Positions 1-10,937 of a DNA stretch of 64,000 nt are shown here, one piece after another. The DNA lies in contig JABBOT010000022.1 of NCBI GenBank assembly GCA_016165875.1, positions 2,569,333 through 2,633,332 on the forward strand. Reading direction: 5' to 3'. A program made the position numbers and the translations under genes. This DNA is from Acanthopleura granulata (taxonomy: Eukaryota; Mollusca; Polyplacophora; Chitonida; Chitonidae). Under the pieces are notes generated by a model. The model did no database searches and was not told where the DNA came from. It saw only the letters and a list, made by a program, of their open reading frames with translations. How positions within the stretch are numbered: position 1 is the stretch's first letter; each line of letters opens with the position of its first letter.

Positions 1-600
1 TCAGATAAGGAAATATAGGGTTATGCTGCTCTGGTTGTACCGGTGCTTTGAAAACCTTCTCCGCGAAGGACATGTTTTTTTTTACTGTCGCTAAATGGAT
101 TGCTCCATCTATTCCCGTTGACTGGCACGTTCGTGGCAAATTGGTCGTGTTTCAAAACTTCGTTTCAGACAGGAATGAGACAGTTTTCTGGCAGTCGCTG
201 TGTGTGTGTGTCAACCGGCCTTTGCCTTTGAGTCAGAGCTATTTGATGCTGACATGGCCGAACGGTGGCTGAATACTGATGCAAGAGTGTCTGGGTCCAT
301 TCATTTATAGCACATATTACTTGTCAGCATCTAATACCAGAAGCCAGAGGAATAACGGCAATTTGGGTTTGCGGCTGACCTACATAAATATCAAGATGCA
401 TGAGCCAATGGCACTGCCGATATACATACATCTTCTCTGTGCGACTGAGACGACGTTCTGTCCGTGAACCTAACGATGTCCATTCGTCCAGTAATCATGT
501 CGACATTTATTGGTACATTTCCCTTGTTCCTATATTTAGATCTTTGGAAAAGGGGATCATACTTACATGTCACGTGAAAAAATAACACGTGAAAGTTGTT
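1..600. other. Non-coding stretch, nothing recognised
   Basis: Only short chance open frames are present. I see no splice-bounded conserved exon, tRNA or clear repeat. Confidence 0.5.
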
Positions 601-639
601 TATTTAATAAGCCCTTCTAACATACGGGATTACTACTGA

Positions 640-1345
640 GGCGTTATTCCTCAGTAGTTATTCGTCGTAAAGTACATGATTGCTACGTGACGTTATACCG
701 CAATCATTTATTAGGATTGCTAAAGCGCATTATATCTCAACCAATCATTCATCCTAACGTAAAGGATTGCTATTAAGGCGTTATACCTCAATCATTCATT
801 CGTCCCAACGGACGTAGCGTTATACCTCAATCATTCATTCATTCATCCTAACGCATAGGATTGTTAATGTGGCGTTATACCTCAATCATTCATTCATCCT
901 AACGCATAGGATTGTTAATGTGGCGTTATACCTCAATCATTCATTCGTCCCAACGGACGTAGCGTTATACCTCAATCATTCATTCATTCATCCTAACGCA
1001 TAGGATTGTTAATGTGGCGTTATACCTCAATCATCCATTATTCCTAACTCATAGGATTGTTAATGTGGCGTTATACCTCAATCATTCATTCGTCCTTACT
1101 CATAGGATTGTTAATGTGGCCTTAAAACTCAATCATTCATTCATCCTAACGCATAGGATTGTTAATGTGGCGTTATACCTCAATCATCGATTCATCCTAA
1201 CCTATAGGATTGTTAATGTTGGGTTATACCTCAATTATTCACTCGTTCTATCTTAGGGAATTGCTAACGTGGCATTTTACTCTCGATCATTCATTCGTTC
1301 TAACGTACACGATTGTTAATAAGGCGTTATACATCATCATACATA
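640..1345. repeat. 51-bp minisatellite
   Basis: A unit containing GGATTGTTAATGTGGCGTTA, CTCAATCATTCATT and CATCCTAACGCATA recurs. The word TAATGTGGC starts at 1010, 1061, 1112 and 1163, an exact 51-bp spacing, and the copies decay towards both ends. Because 51 is a multiple of 3, an 80-residue open frame runs through part of the array; it is a by-product of the repeat and not a gene. Confidence 0.9.
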
Positions 1346-2204
1346 CATGATTCATTCATTTTAACGTACATGTGACACACTTGCAACTGGAATATCCAGA
1401 AAGTAACTAGCTTCAATTTTCTACTTTATCGCTCAAGGGAACTGAACAAATCCGCACAAGAGTAAGAATACACTAAACTCATGAAGAATAAGACGCGATA
1501 GACAAGTCGATTGGGTTACACATGGCTGGTATTCCGAACATGGACAGCATAATGCTATCTGCGCTTATACATGTCGGCTTATTTGTCTCGAGGTTTTACT
1601 CTAGTATCGATTTTATATGCAGGTGTACTGATGTTGCTTTAGCTAATCATACATTACACGGCCAGCCTCATAAGGCTGTGGTGTTTGTCCATCTTATTTG
1701 TACTTTAAGATACATCGAGACTCTTTTATGTAACATCTATTGAACTTAATCAATCAATAGTGTTCATAGCCTAAAATGGTGGTTCAAAGAAACCTTGCAT
1801 TCAGTGTTTTGTCGGTAAATTCCTTTAAAGGTTCTTTTCGACAGGAAAAGATGTTTATTTGCCTATATAGGTTACACTTGTGCTCTACTGTTTTAGAATG
1901 TAGCCTCTACCTCATTGCCCAGCTCATGCTAGATTTCTCTCCGGCCATACGTGGAAAGGTTTGTCAGCAACATGCGGATGGTCGTGGGTTATCCCCGCCA
2001 TAATGATGGCCACCGCCGTGTAAGTCAAATATTCTTGAGTACGGCTAAAACACCGATCAAAGAAATAAATAAATCTCATTGCTGACTGGCATATTTAATG
2101 AGTGGGGATACTTTTCATTGTAACATTCATTAGCTGAAGAGTAAATATATATATATATTCAACAAAGTTATTTTGCATTTGTCTTGAATGTATCGATATG
2201 ACGA

Positions 2205-2430
2205 AGTTCTCATATTGGGAGACTCTGACGGGCTACACAAAAGTTTCCACGTCGTGGAGAAACACATCTGCTGTGACGTTGCAGTGTTTGTGTACTACCC
2301 AAGTGCTTCCTGCGCACACATGCACCTGTAAGTGTGAGGTACTCCAGGAAGAAAACAAAGTACCACACTGCTATGGACCCCTTTGTTAAAGGCGGGAAGG
2401 AGGTTTACGAGTTCCTCATTACGTCAAAGA
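2205..2430 (+). repeat. Dispersed repeat family A, copy 1
   Basis: This segment resembles 28555-28790 over more than 200 bp. Shared words include GAGACTCTGACGGGCTAC, GAGAAACACATC and CACACATGCACCT, in the same order and orientation, with point changes and small indels. It is probably a degraded interspersed element of unknown class. Confidence 0.7.
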
Positions 2431-3627
2431 TTTGGTCGCGATGTCCTCGATCTAGGTTACGTAAAATACGTACCAAATCAAACTTGATTATTTCAAGACA
2501 GGAAGTAGGACCACACGTGTACCTTGTGGTTTGACCGAGTTAAAACCTTAAACGAGATCAGTCACATCATTCGAACACCTATACAGTTGAATCAAAGTAG
2601 GCGTCATGGAAAATGGATTGATGACAGGATCAAACAATCGCTTTAATGTCGGATGGTAGGAAAGATTCCATGTTCTCCTTTGTCCAGATTTCTAGTCAAA
2701 CTTGTAACCATATTTGTTATTTATTATACTTTCCTGTACTTTTGCTACTTGTACATATGACAAACAAACTGTAGTACACAGGAATACGTCTATGTCCTCT
2801 CACTCTGCATTACTGGTATGACGTACAGAGGTAAGCAACCGTTTTGCTATCTATACATTGTGTGCTTGTGCTATCAATGTTTTAGCCAGATCTCGAAGAA
2901 AAACATTACATCATAGGTGGTGAAGCCATTTAGCATATGTCCCAATATACACTGCAACAGCAAATGGTGTATTTTCTGTCTGCAAACTTTGCTGACGGTA
3001 AGTTTGGGTTAAACATGTCATCTTTGTAAATTTTCAGCCACTTGCGTTTAGTTACATAAGCAAGGTGTTGTAAAAGAACAAAATCGCCTTATGTTTTTTT
3101 GCAGTGTATATAGAATTAACAAAACATAATTCACACAGTTATCTTGTGATTTATGCGATACGTTCACTGAGCTGTCACCTGCTACGTTTATCCGCAGTGC
3201 TGCCTTTGATGGAAGCCTCGTCGAAAGTAACGATGTGGAGAAATGTAACGATGTGGAAATGTACCAGCACGTTATAACAGATACACATCTGTCTCTGCAG
3301 CCGGCAACATAACGAGCTTAAGCCTGGGCTATCTATAATGGGATCTTCACGTAGTACTCAGTTCCGACAATTTGTCATCATTCCCAATGCCTTTCCAGCG
3401 GCAATTTTTCTTCGCCGTGTCCTTGGTTTATCTTGGCAAACGGCTCTAGCGAAGATCACTCGGTCCACACACGGACAGATGGCACTTCAATAATAATCCT
3501 CGAGAAAGAATTATCGTTCATCTTGTCGTATAGTGACAAGAATTCATCTCTCACTCCTGACAACAGTTTAATTACAACAGGCACTTGAGAAGTTTATAAA
3601 AGTAATTCCATGCAAATCTACATACGC

Positions 3628-3745
3628 TGTAACAAACAATCGTGTACCAATCGTCATCTATAATCAAACGTTACTGGGCAATAATTATCCGCCAGACCAG
3701 TTTCGAAAACAGCGTTTAGGCAAACCACCAAAGAAAAAAAAATAA
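3628..3745 (+). repeat. Dispersed repeat family B, copy 1
   Basis: The order of words GTAACAAACAATCGT, a CAATAAT segment, CCAGTTTCGAAAACA and AAACCACCAAAGA is shared with 6372-6600 and 14056-14230. This copy is the most truncated on the right. Confidence 0.6.
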
Positions 3746-6371
3746 GAAACTATATAAAGTCACTTAAATATAGAAGCATACGGTCAGCACTTTGGACTCG
3801 TGAATTCTCCACTCATAGCCCCAAAGCTTATGTCCATTTTTTATTAAGCTATAGCATTTTTACCAGTACATATATATTCTACATTTACACAGCAGAAACA
3901 ACAGATCTTGGGATAGCAGATCATACTGTTTCCATTACTAATCCACTTAGGGCGATGACTGGGACATGATTTACATGCAAAAGGGTCATTTCAGTGACGT
4001 ATGCCCCGTATTGTCTTCTCCTGGATGACTCGGACTAATCAAGGTCTCATCAAACAATGTCGATGGAAACCACATCATATTTTATTAACTCGATGGATTT
4101 GCAGACCAGGTGCGGGCTAAAAACACCGCTTTCAGATGCAATAGTCTGAGGAAATGATGTGATTAAATATGTATTGTTGTGAACAGCTACACCGGTGACC
4201 AGCGCTTCACTGAGCTATGGAGGGATTTCCTGATTATTGGAGGCCTTATACCGGATTTCACAGGTTAATGTCTCGTTAAGAATGAGTGAAACGTGCCGCT
4301 ATACAAATGTGACAATCACAGGTTAACTTTATAAGAGAGTACACCCCAAATTTATTCCGTTCGGACGATACACGATTTGATAAGGTTTATTACCCGTTGC
4401 TCATAATTGGTCCACAGATATTGTCCTGTGGAATAACGTTTGTTCGTTTTTCTGTCTTTGTTTTCTTTGCAAATACCGAACCTCTCAAAAGCCTGTGGCA
4501 ATAAGGCCTTGGTAAGAACTTCTTTGCAACTTTTTTTTCAAGGGTATGTTGGATTCATTTAAGTTATAACTTGTTGTAGGTTTATAACCTTCATATCTCT
4601 TGAACTCTTAAACAATTTTCATCAAACTTAGAAGAGCTCAATTGATCTTGACATATTTATGTGAAGGTACTTGAGGGAAAAGATTTGAATATGGCTTTAA
4701 CACACAGATAAATAGATATGGTTGAGGGGTATGTAGTAGATTACTCAGTATTTTTATATGCCTCAAGTACGATCCAATGATTCATACATGATTCATGTTT
4801 TCTATCCTCATTCAACTAATAAAGAAAGTCAAGATGCATGGGTTGTTCCCCGGCCTGTCCTAAGTGTCTTCCACCCAAAATATCACCCACTTGTTAAACG
4901 AAATATTCTTAAGTGCAAGCGTAACATGTGTATAATTTGTACTTAGCTGTACAAATTGGCCCTTCGTCTTTGACTGCCTGTGACAACCTTGACTACTTCT
5001 TTTCTCTTCTAGCCAGCCAGTATATTAAACCGTCTAACTGGCAATTTTTAAAGCGAAAGGTTGGTGTTGCCTGGCTGCCTTGATTGTATACTACAATGGT
5101 GAATACATACAAAAGATACCCCGTGTCATGTAAAGGACAGGTTTCATTCTGATGTGAAATACAGTCACCAGCCTTTAATTGCGTAAACCGTTCCAGCTTA
5201 AGTTAGTCTTGGACCAACAGCTCTGTTTCTTCAAAGGCAAGTTTCTGCCGCGGTATTTCACATGACAAATGAGCACTGAAATACTAGGGAATTTTAAAAC
5301 CCAATGGCATGGAGATGTTCACTTAGCCCTAACTGCATCGACCACAACGCATAAACCCATATATACATCAGTGCAATACTTTGAGCACACTTTCCGGAAG
5401 TCTCCGAAGCTTTCCGATCTCACGCGATGTTTTATCGATCAGGAACATTGGGTTCTCATATTCACTATAGATGTAATTACGGGGCCAATCGTCACGAATA
5501 GGAAGCTGAAGGCGAGCGCAACAATTTGTCATGTGAATATTATATGGACTTTTAATGACGACGATGTAATGGTTTTATTACTTGCGCATTGATGCACATT
5601 CTGCCATCAACAAAGTCGGTGTTGTAACATGTAACGCCGAGTATGCATCGCTGTTTACGTTCCCGTCTGTTTGATCCATGTCAATCACATTAGTTAACGA
5701 CTCTGAATAAATGGCCGTGTTGCGTCTATCAAGCGGCATTTCTGCTGGGTACCGTTGTTTTGCTGCCAGGCTGAGCAGCCGACATGTAGATACGGGCTGT
5801 GCCGGAGTAATTTTACCGTTTCCTTGAGGAAAAGGTCTTGAGTTTAACTATTCTGCAGAGAAGTGCGGAGAAGAAGTGCAAGATTTGTTGTAGGAGCTCG
5901 CGAGAGATAATGAAGGGCCGCCAGAAGCGGACTGAACTGGGGTTTAATCATTGTCTCTCTGCTCTCCAAGGATCGGCACAGCTATACCATTACATAAGCA
6001 AAAACCCCATATGTGGAGAGTGATATACGTGTCTCGAAACGACACCAGGCACGTTTAATCTTAAAATGCTCGCCTGGCTTGCCGCCTCTGCGTGTCTCTT
6101 GGATTTCTTGCGTGTCCTGCGATTGGATTCAGAACTGTTTACACTGTCCTCTGTTAGCCGTAAACATGCATGAAAGGCATGCATTTTGTTCTTTTGAAGG
6201 GGAACGGTTTGTTAGATGTATTGCTGTATAGTGATCTTTGTTGCTTAATTCTTTCGTTGCCTAAGTTTTTTAGTCCGACAATAACATTCAAACTGTATAT
6301 GGTACATGCCTTAATTAAGGAATCTTCAAATGTTTACCAATCTACGGATCCTAATATCTAGGTATTCGTAT

Positions 6372-6600
6372 TCTGTAATCGCCAACCATCACTTGACCAA
6401 CGACCTTCCATGCAGGTCAATAATCACAAAACCAATTTCCAAAATAAAGTCCACCACAAACCACCAAAGAATTGAGAAAGCAGATGAAGTAAGTGATTTA
6501 AATGGATTCATGCAAAGAGAAACAGTCTAGAGTTTTGAGTGGTGCCGGAAAGATGCAGTAAATGTTCTGGTTTCGCAAATTTAATCAAATCTTTTACCAT
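6372..6600 (+). repeat. Dispersed repeat family B, copy 2
   Basis: Shares CATGCAGGTCAATAAT, CCACAAACCACCAAAGA and, further right, GGAAAGATGCAGTAAATGTT followed by AAATTTAATCAAAT with the copy at 14056-14230. No coding capacity and no clear terminal repeat, so the class is unknown. Confidence 0.6.
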
Positions 6601-8205
6601 GCTACATATAGTTTATAATTTGTTTTATATAATTAATTTATTTTTTTATAATTAATTTCAAAAATATACACATTCTCTATCTCCGGGTCAGGGAATGAAA
6701 TGTAATTATAAAGTCATAAGGGTGTTCTTGTGCTTTTGTCTGAATTGTATGGTCATGCTTGTAAATTTAGTGTCGTGTTATACCATCATCTCAAGCTGAC
6801 TTCCAGATGTTTGTATATACCAACAACTTCAACGACATACCCCGTTCGTAACACATATGCATAATTTGGTTATTGTTTTTTTGTTTGTTTGTTTTTTTTG
6901 GCTAAACGCATGTATGATGAACGATATACGTATCGCATGAACACGGGAAGCTGAAACTGGCGATCTTAATGTTGAAATTGTCATGGTCTTGTATTGACTC
7001 TGTTCTGTGGAAAATGGCTATAATTTCATGTTGACCTATTTGTGGAAATTCCTGACACCCACGCTCGCCAAATTGGGCTTAATACGCCAATTGTTATACT
7101 GTTCTTTGCCTCACTGGGTGAATGTGGGCTGGAACGAACACTGCTGCCAGGACTGATATAGATATTCGTTATATTTTTCTTCCCCACCGCTGCATCCTGT
7201 TTTGGTTTACCTCTTCCCATGTACTGTTTACGAGTTTACCTCTGTTTTCGGCGATATTCTGTTAGCATGTATATACATGCAGGCCATGTTTCTCTGACGT
7301 CTGTTGAGGGAATACTAACTCCCTTGGTCCCCCAAATTGGCAGCTTTTTCGTCCAGGCTGTCTGCGGATGCAAGTTCAACTTTGCCGATTTCGCCTAGAT
7401 GCACTTACCAGTGACGTCGTCACTGCCTGGGACATTTTCCGTGAGTGGCTGTAAATCAAGCCATAGGGGGTTTGATATCCCGACTGTATCCCCGATGGGT
7501 CGATGGTGAGAAACGTGTCATAAAAAACACATAGCAAATCCCAGAATGGGAATAATGGTGGTTTTCTCATTTGCTGATAATGTCTCTTTGCCCCTGTCTT
7601 GGTATATATTTTTTTTTGGCACCATTTTCTTTTTTCTAATTCTTCGACTTCCGATTCGTTGATTTTTCTCATAATTAGATATAGAAGGTACCTGAATACT
7701 CTATCGAGGACGAATGTTCTGTGGGCAATGTGATGCTGCGGGTTTTGTTCTATTACGTTCTGTGAGTCGAAAACGATTTGTGTAATAGATGGCCCCCTCG
7801 CCTTGAATTCTGTAGGTTTTTAGCAAAAACCGCATGAAATCCGAGGCCCCTGGTAGAGTCGGTATACCGACACGCTATGTGCCAGGATTCGTCAAGCGCA
7901 GTAAACAGGGGTAGAACTTTCTACATCTGCTAACAGGGTATGATTAGCACTATTGTGACCCGCCCGGCAGACGATACTGTCGGACTGAGGACAGATATCC
8001 CTGCTCAGTCCCCACCCCTCTACGACCTCCCTTACTTTCTCGCTCTGATCTGTACCACACAGCCGCCACGTGATTCCTGGCACGGAGCCAGTCGGTGGCA
8101 GGCCGCAAACAGGCCTTAAGTACTGACCTTACATGCATACTGGCTTAAGACCGGTAAACCTGCAGCATTCCACTTAACACTTTTTGTTTCTGCAGACATT
8201 CTAGC

Positions 8206-8673
8206 TTAATGGCACTTGGCCAACTGCTTTAAAAGGCCGTCTTGAATTCGGGAATAAATAGCGCTCATCGAAAAATCATGGAGAGCGTTTATTGATGCAG
8301 GTATCGTGTATCGCTTGCCATCTGTGACGAGTTGCGGCCAGGAAGTGGATGGTGTTTGTTGAAGGGTCGTCTTACCGGGCTTTTCCACAAAGTCCTATCG
8401 GACAACACCCGTGAGTTCAGTAGGTACTTCAACACTTTCTCTCCCCAAATGCCAATATAATCTCAGATGTTATTGAGCACTTATCTGCTCCCCATTTACC
8501 ACACAAAACGTCAAGTCTTTGATCCGCAAGTTCTGGCTGTCCAGAGCCAGCTTATCTGTCCCGCTGTTCGGCTTTGAGAGGATATTGCTTATTTGTGATG
8601 CTGTGGTAGCTGAAAGTAACATTACGGCCATCGTTATCAACTTTATCGCAGTCAAGTTAAACCCATTCTTCAT
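8206..8673 (-). CDS. Possible small secreted protein or peptide precursor, two exons
   Basis: Speculative. An ATG at 8673 opens a frame whose first 26 residues look like a classical signal peptide: MKNG, then hydrophobic AVMLLSATTAS. The frame can end at a GTAAAT donor (exon 8500-8673, 58 codons, phase 0). A second open frame after a TAG acceptor (exon 8206-8394, 62 codons plus TAA) is phase-compatible across a 105-bp intron. The joined product would have 120 residues. The second exon contains a GKR site (PQLVTDGKRY), the usual form of an amidation plus dibasic cleavage signal, followed by a helix-like C-terminal part ending in LAKCH. The acceptor is weak in pyrimidines and I recognise no family. 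The two frames could also be unrelated chance frames. Confidence 0.3.
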
Positions 8674-9997
8674 CCTTATAGGCCATCATGATAATATATA
8701 TTTTATTGAAAAAAGCCGAGAAGTGGAAAATGTATATAGAACATAATTCATTTCAGTATGATCCGCATGTATTTTCAAATAAACTACATACTGGTGTCGT
8801 CAATGAAATATTGTCCTCGAAACATTATCTGGAATATCACTCTAATCGACGGCAATATGCCATGTTGTTATTGCAGGGATACAGACTGGCTTAGCCCATG
8901 CGAGAGCAATGATGTATTAACCAGTTAACCCAAGACTGTAGATAAATATATAAACCATTATACCCATGTACGCATTCTACGTTGCCCTTGGACCGCTCGT
9001 CTCTAGTTATACCAGAATCACACAGCAAGAAAACATCTTAAATTTCCCAGTACCTTTCAGCGCTGTCCTCAGGGGTTGTCGAGGTCTCACGTGGTCTTGT
9101 ATAAGCACATGGTATAGTTTGACACGATCCAGCCAATCAGTGATCATTAAACATTTATTACATCCGAGGGAAAGAGGGGTTCCCAGAAGCTATATAAAAG
9201 ACCTTGTTTACTAGCACTGGAAATGTCGAGCAAACCAAGGTATAAATCCACGGTGGGACTAATCTAAGCGAGTCGCTCCGCGGTGTTTCTATAATAGATC
9301 AGGGTCAGACTTCCGAGCGAACTGAAGCTAAAGCGTCTTTACAGTGCCCTTCTAGTGGTTTGTCCTCATTGTCCAACATGGCCGCACTCTGTCGACAGCA
9401 GTATTCTCGCGCATGCTTCTGTATGGCAGGGGTTGGTTTCCACAAAACCAGCTTTGACAATTTGATATAAAATCTTATTTTTTGAACCTATGAGTTAAAA
9501 TTGATGTCAAGCAATGGGTGTTATAATAAGACGCATCTGTCACGATTTGAACTTCTTAGGCCGTAAACTGTGCACTAAGTTGAATACATAAATTTTGAAT
9601 TGGGTCTGCAGTGGTCGAACATGACGCAGATATTGTCCAGCGTTCGAGTAACATTTTGAAGTTTACACATGCTTCCACACTCACGTGACACATGGCTCAC
9701 CTAACAAATCCAAATGAACTAGGTGTACCCAATCAGTTTACAGTTCAGCACAGAACTTTTACTCCTGATTTTAGTTTGTTTTAAATCAAGTACTTGAAGT
9801 CTGAGTGTGATAGATATGTTTTACTAATATCCCTAACTACAATGTGTAACACAGTTACATATCAATTATACTGGGCGACTGAAGAAATAAGACATATTTC
9901 CCCAGAGGAATTAATTTGGTTTATGTATTCCTTTCAAATTGCTAATCTTTGCATTTTTTATGCTGTGTACGACTTTGTGGATATTTTATATAGTTAT
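8674..9997. other. Non-coding stretch
   Basis: No exon or repeat recognised. It lies between the speculative secreted-peptide frame and the 45-bp repeat that precedes the first visible receptor exon. Confidence 0.5.
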
Positions 9998-10325
9998 GCC
10001 TTCACGGTTCACGGTTTGCGATGTTGTCTGGCTGTGAAACATGACTAATAATTTCACGGTTTGCGATGTTGTCTGGCTGTGAAATATTAGTAAGGGGATT
10101 TTCACGGTTTTGGGGTAAAACATAACCAAGAATTTCACGATTTGTGATGTTGTCTGGTTGTAAAACATTACTAATAATTTCACGGTTTGATATCCTGTCT
10201 GGCTGTGAAACATTACTAAGAATTTCACAGTTTGCGATGTCGTGTGGCCGTGAAACAATGCTAAGAATTTTGCGGTTTGTGGTTCGTGATGTTGTCTGGC
10301 TGTGAAACATTACCAAGAATGTCAC
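9998..10325. repeat. 45-bp minisatellite next to a splice acceptor
   Basis: Units contain TTTCACGGTTTGCGATGTTG and TCTGGCTGTGAAACAT. The word GTCTGG or its variants starts at 10026, 10071, 10152, 10197 and 10242, so 45-bp steps with one shortened copy between. The array ends about 17 bp before the acceptor of the first visible receptor exon. Since 45 is a multiple of 3, it produces - strand open frames that are not genes. Confidence 0.9.
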
Positions 10326-10341
10326 TCTTGTTTCTTTTCAG

Positions 10342-10937
10342 ATTCACCATGACAAATATTTACACCTGGAGCCTTCCAAGGAGCACCTTGCCAAAGGGAT
10401 GGTGAAGATGCTGTCAGCAAACGAGTGGTTTCAGTTCAGCCTGCTAGTCGAGGACACGTTGCTTCACGATGGCTTCTACAACACTTTACGGCAGCTCACG
10501 TGCTCCAGGAAATGGACGATCGAGGAAGACATGGTCATTCATGGACGCGCTAGTGTTGCGGAGCTACGACACGCCATAGACCAGCTCAAAGACGACAAGG
10601 CTAGGATCATTATTCTCCATGCCAGTGAGGAGTTCTCACGAATGATGTTCGCGATGACAGAAATCAAAGATTTAACCGATTTAGGTCACACATGGATATT
10701 AACAGAGAACGCCGTGCCGAAAAGGCGCGGATTTGTACGGAATTTTCCAATGGGAACTATCGCCCTAAAAATGACAGAGGCCATTAAGATCATTGAAATC
10801 ATCAATGATACCGTTGGCATTTTGATTACGGCCTTGGCAAGCCTGAATCAATTCACGCAGCAAAACTCTGTTAACAGGGTCACCTGTTCTAGTCCCATAG
10901 ACAAGATCCATTACTCAGTGGGGCGCAACTTGTACAG
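10342..10937 (+). CDS. GRIN3: GRIN3 exon: middle and end of the amino-terminal domain
   Basis: The acceptor TTTCTTTTCAG precedes 10342 and the donor GTAAGA follows 10937. The exon encodes 198 full codons in phase 0 and leaves AG, completed by G of the next exon to make Arg. The translation (MVKMLSANEWFQFSLLVED near the start, then RIIILHASEEFSRMMFAM and HTWILTENAVP) has the alternating strand-helix pattern of the second lobe of the periplasmic-binding-protein-like domain of ionotropic receptors. It begins mid-domain, so at least one coding exon is missing upstream. Confidence 0.85.

Larger units (their letters stand above)
1346..8205. other. Long gene-poor stretch
   Basis: No recognised gene. 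It contains a short AT microsatellite near 2147-2158, one copy of a dispersed repeat near 2205-2430, two copies of another (3628-3745 and 6372-6600) and an AT-rich block near 6600-6665. Missing 5' exons of the GluN3-like gene could in principle lie here, but I found none with a receptor-like translation. Confidence 0.5.

Noticed and set aside
3196..3311. Exon-like stretch after TTATCCGCAG
   Set aside because: One frame reads like protein up to a TAA, but there is no matching donor phase and no resemblance to a receptor or other family.
5269..5592. 107-residue + strand open frame
   Set aside because: No domain, signal peptide or splice-bounded neighbours; does not look like the missing part of the receptor amino-terminal domain.
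7376..7672. 98-residue - strand open frame
   Set aside because: Starts with ATG and has a charged N-terminus, but shows no recognisable family and no splice partner that fits.
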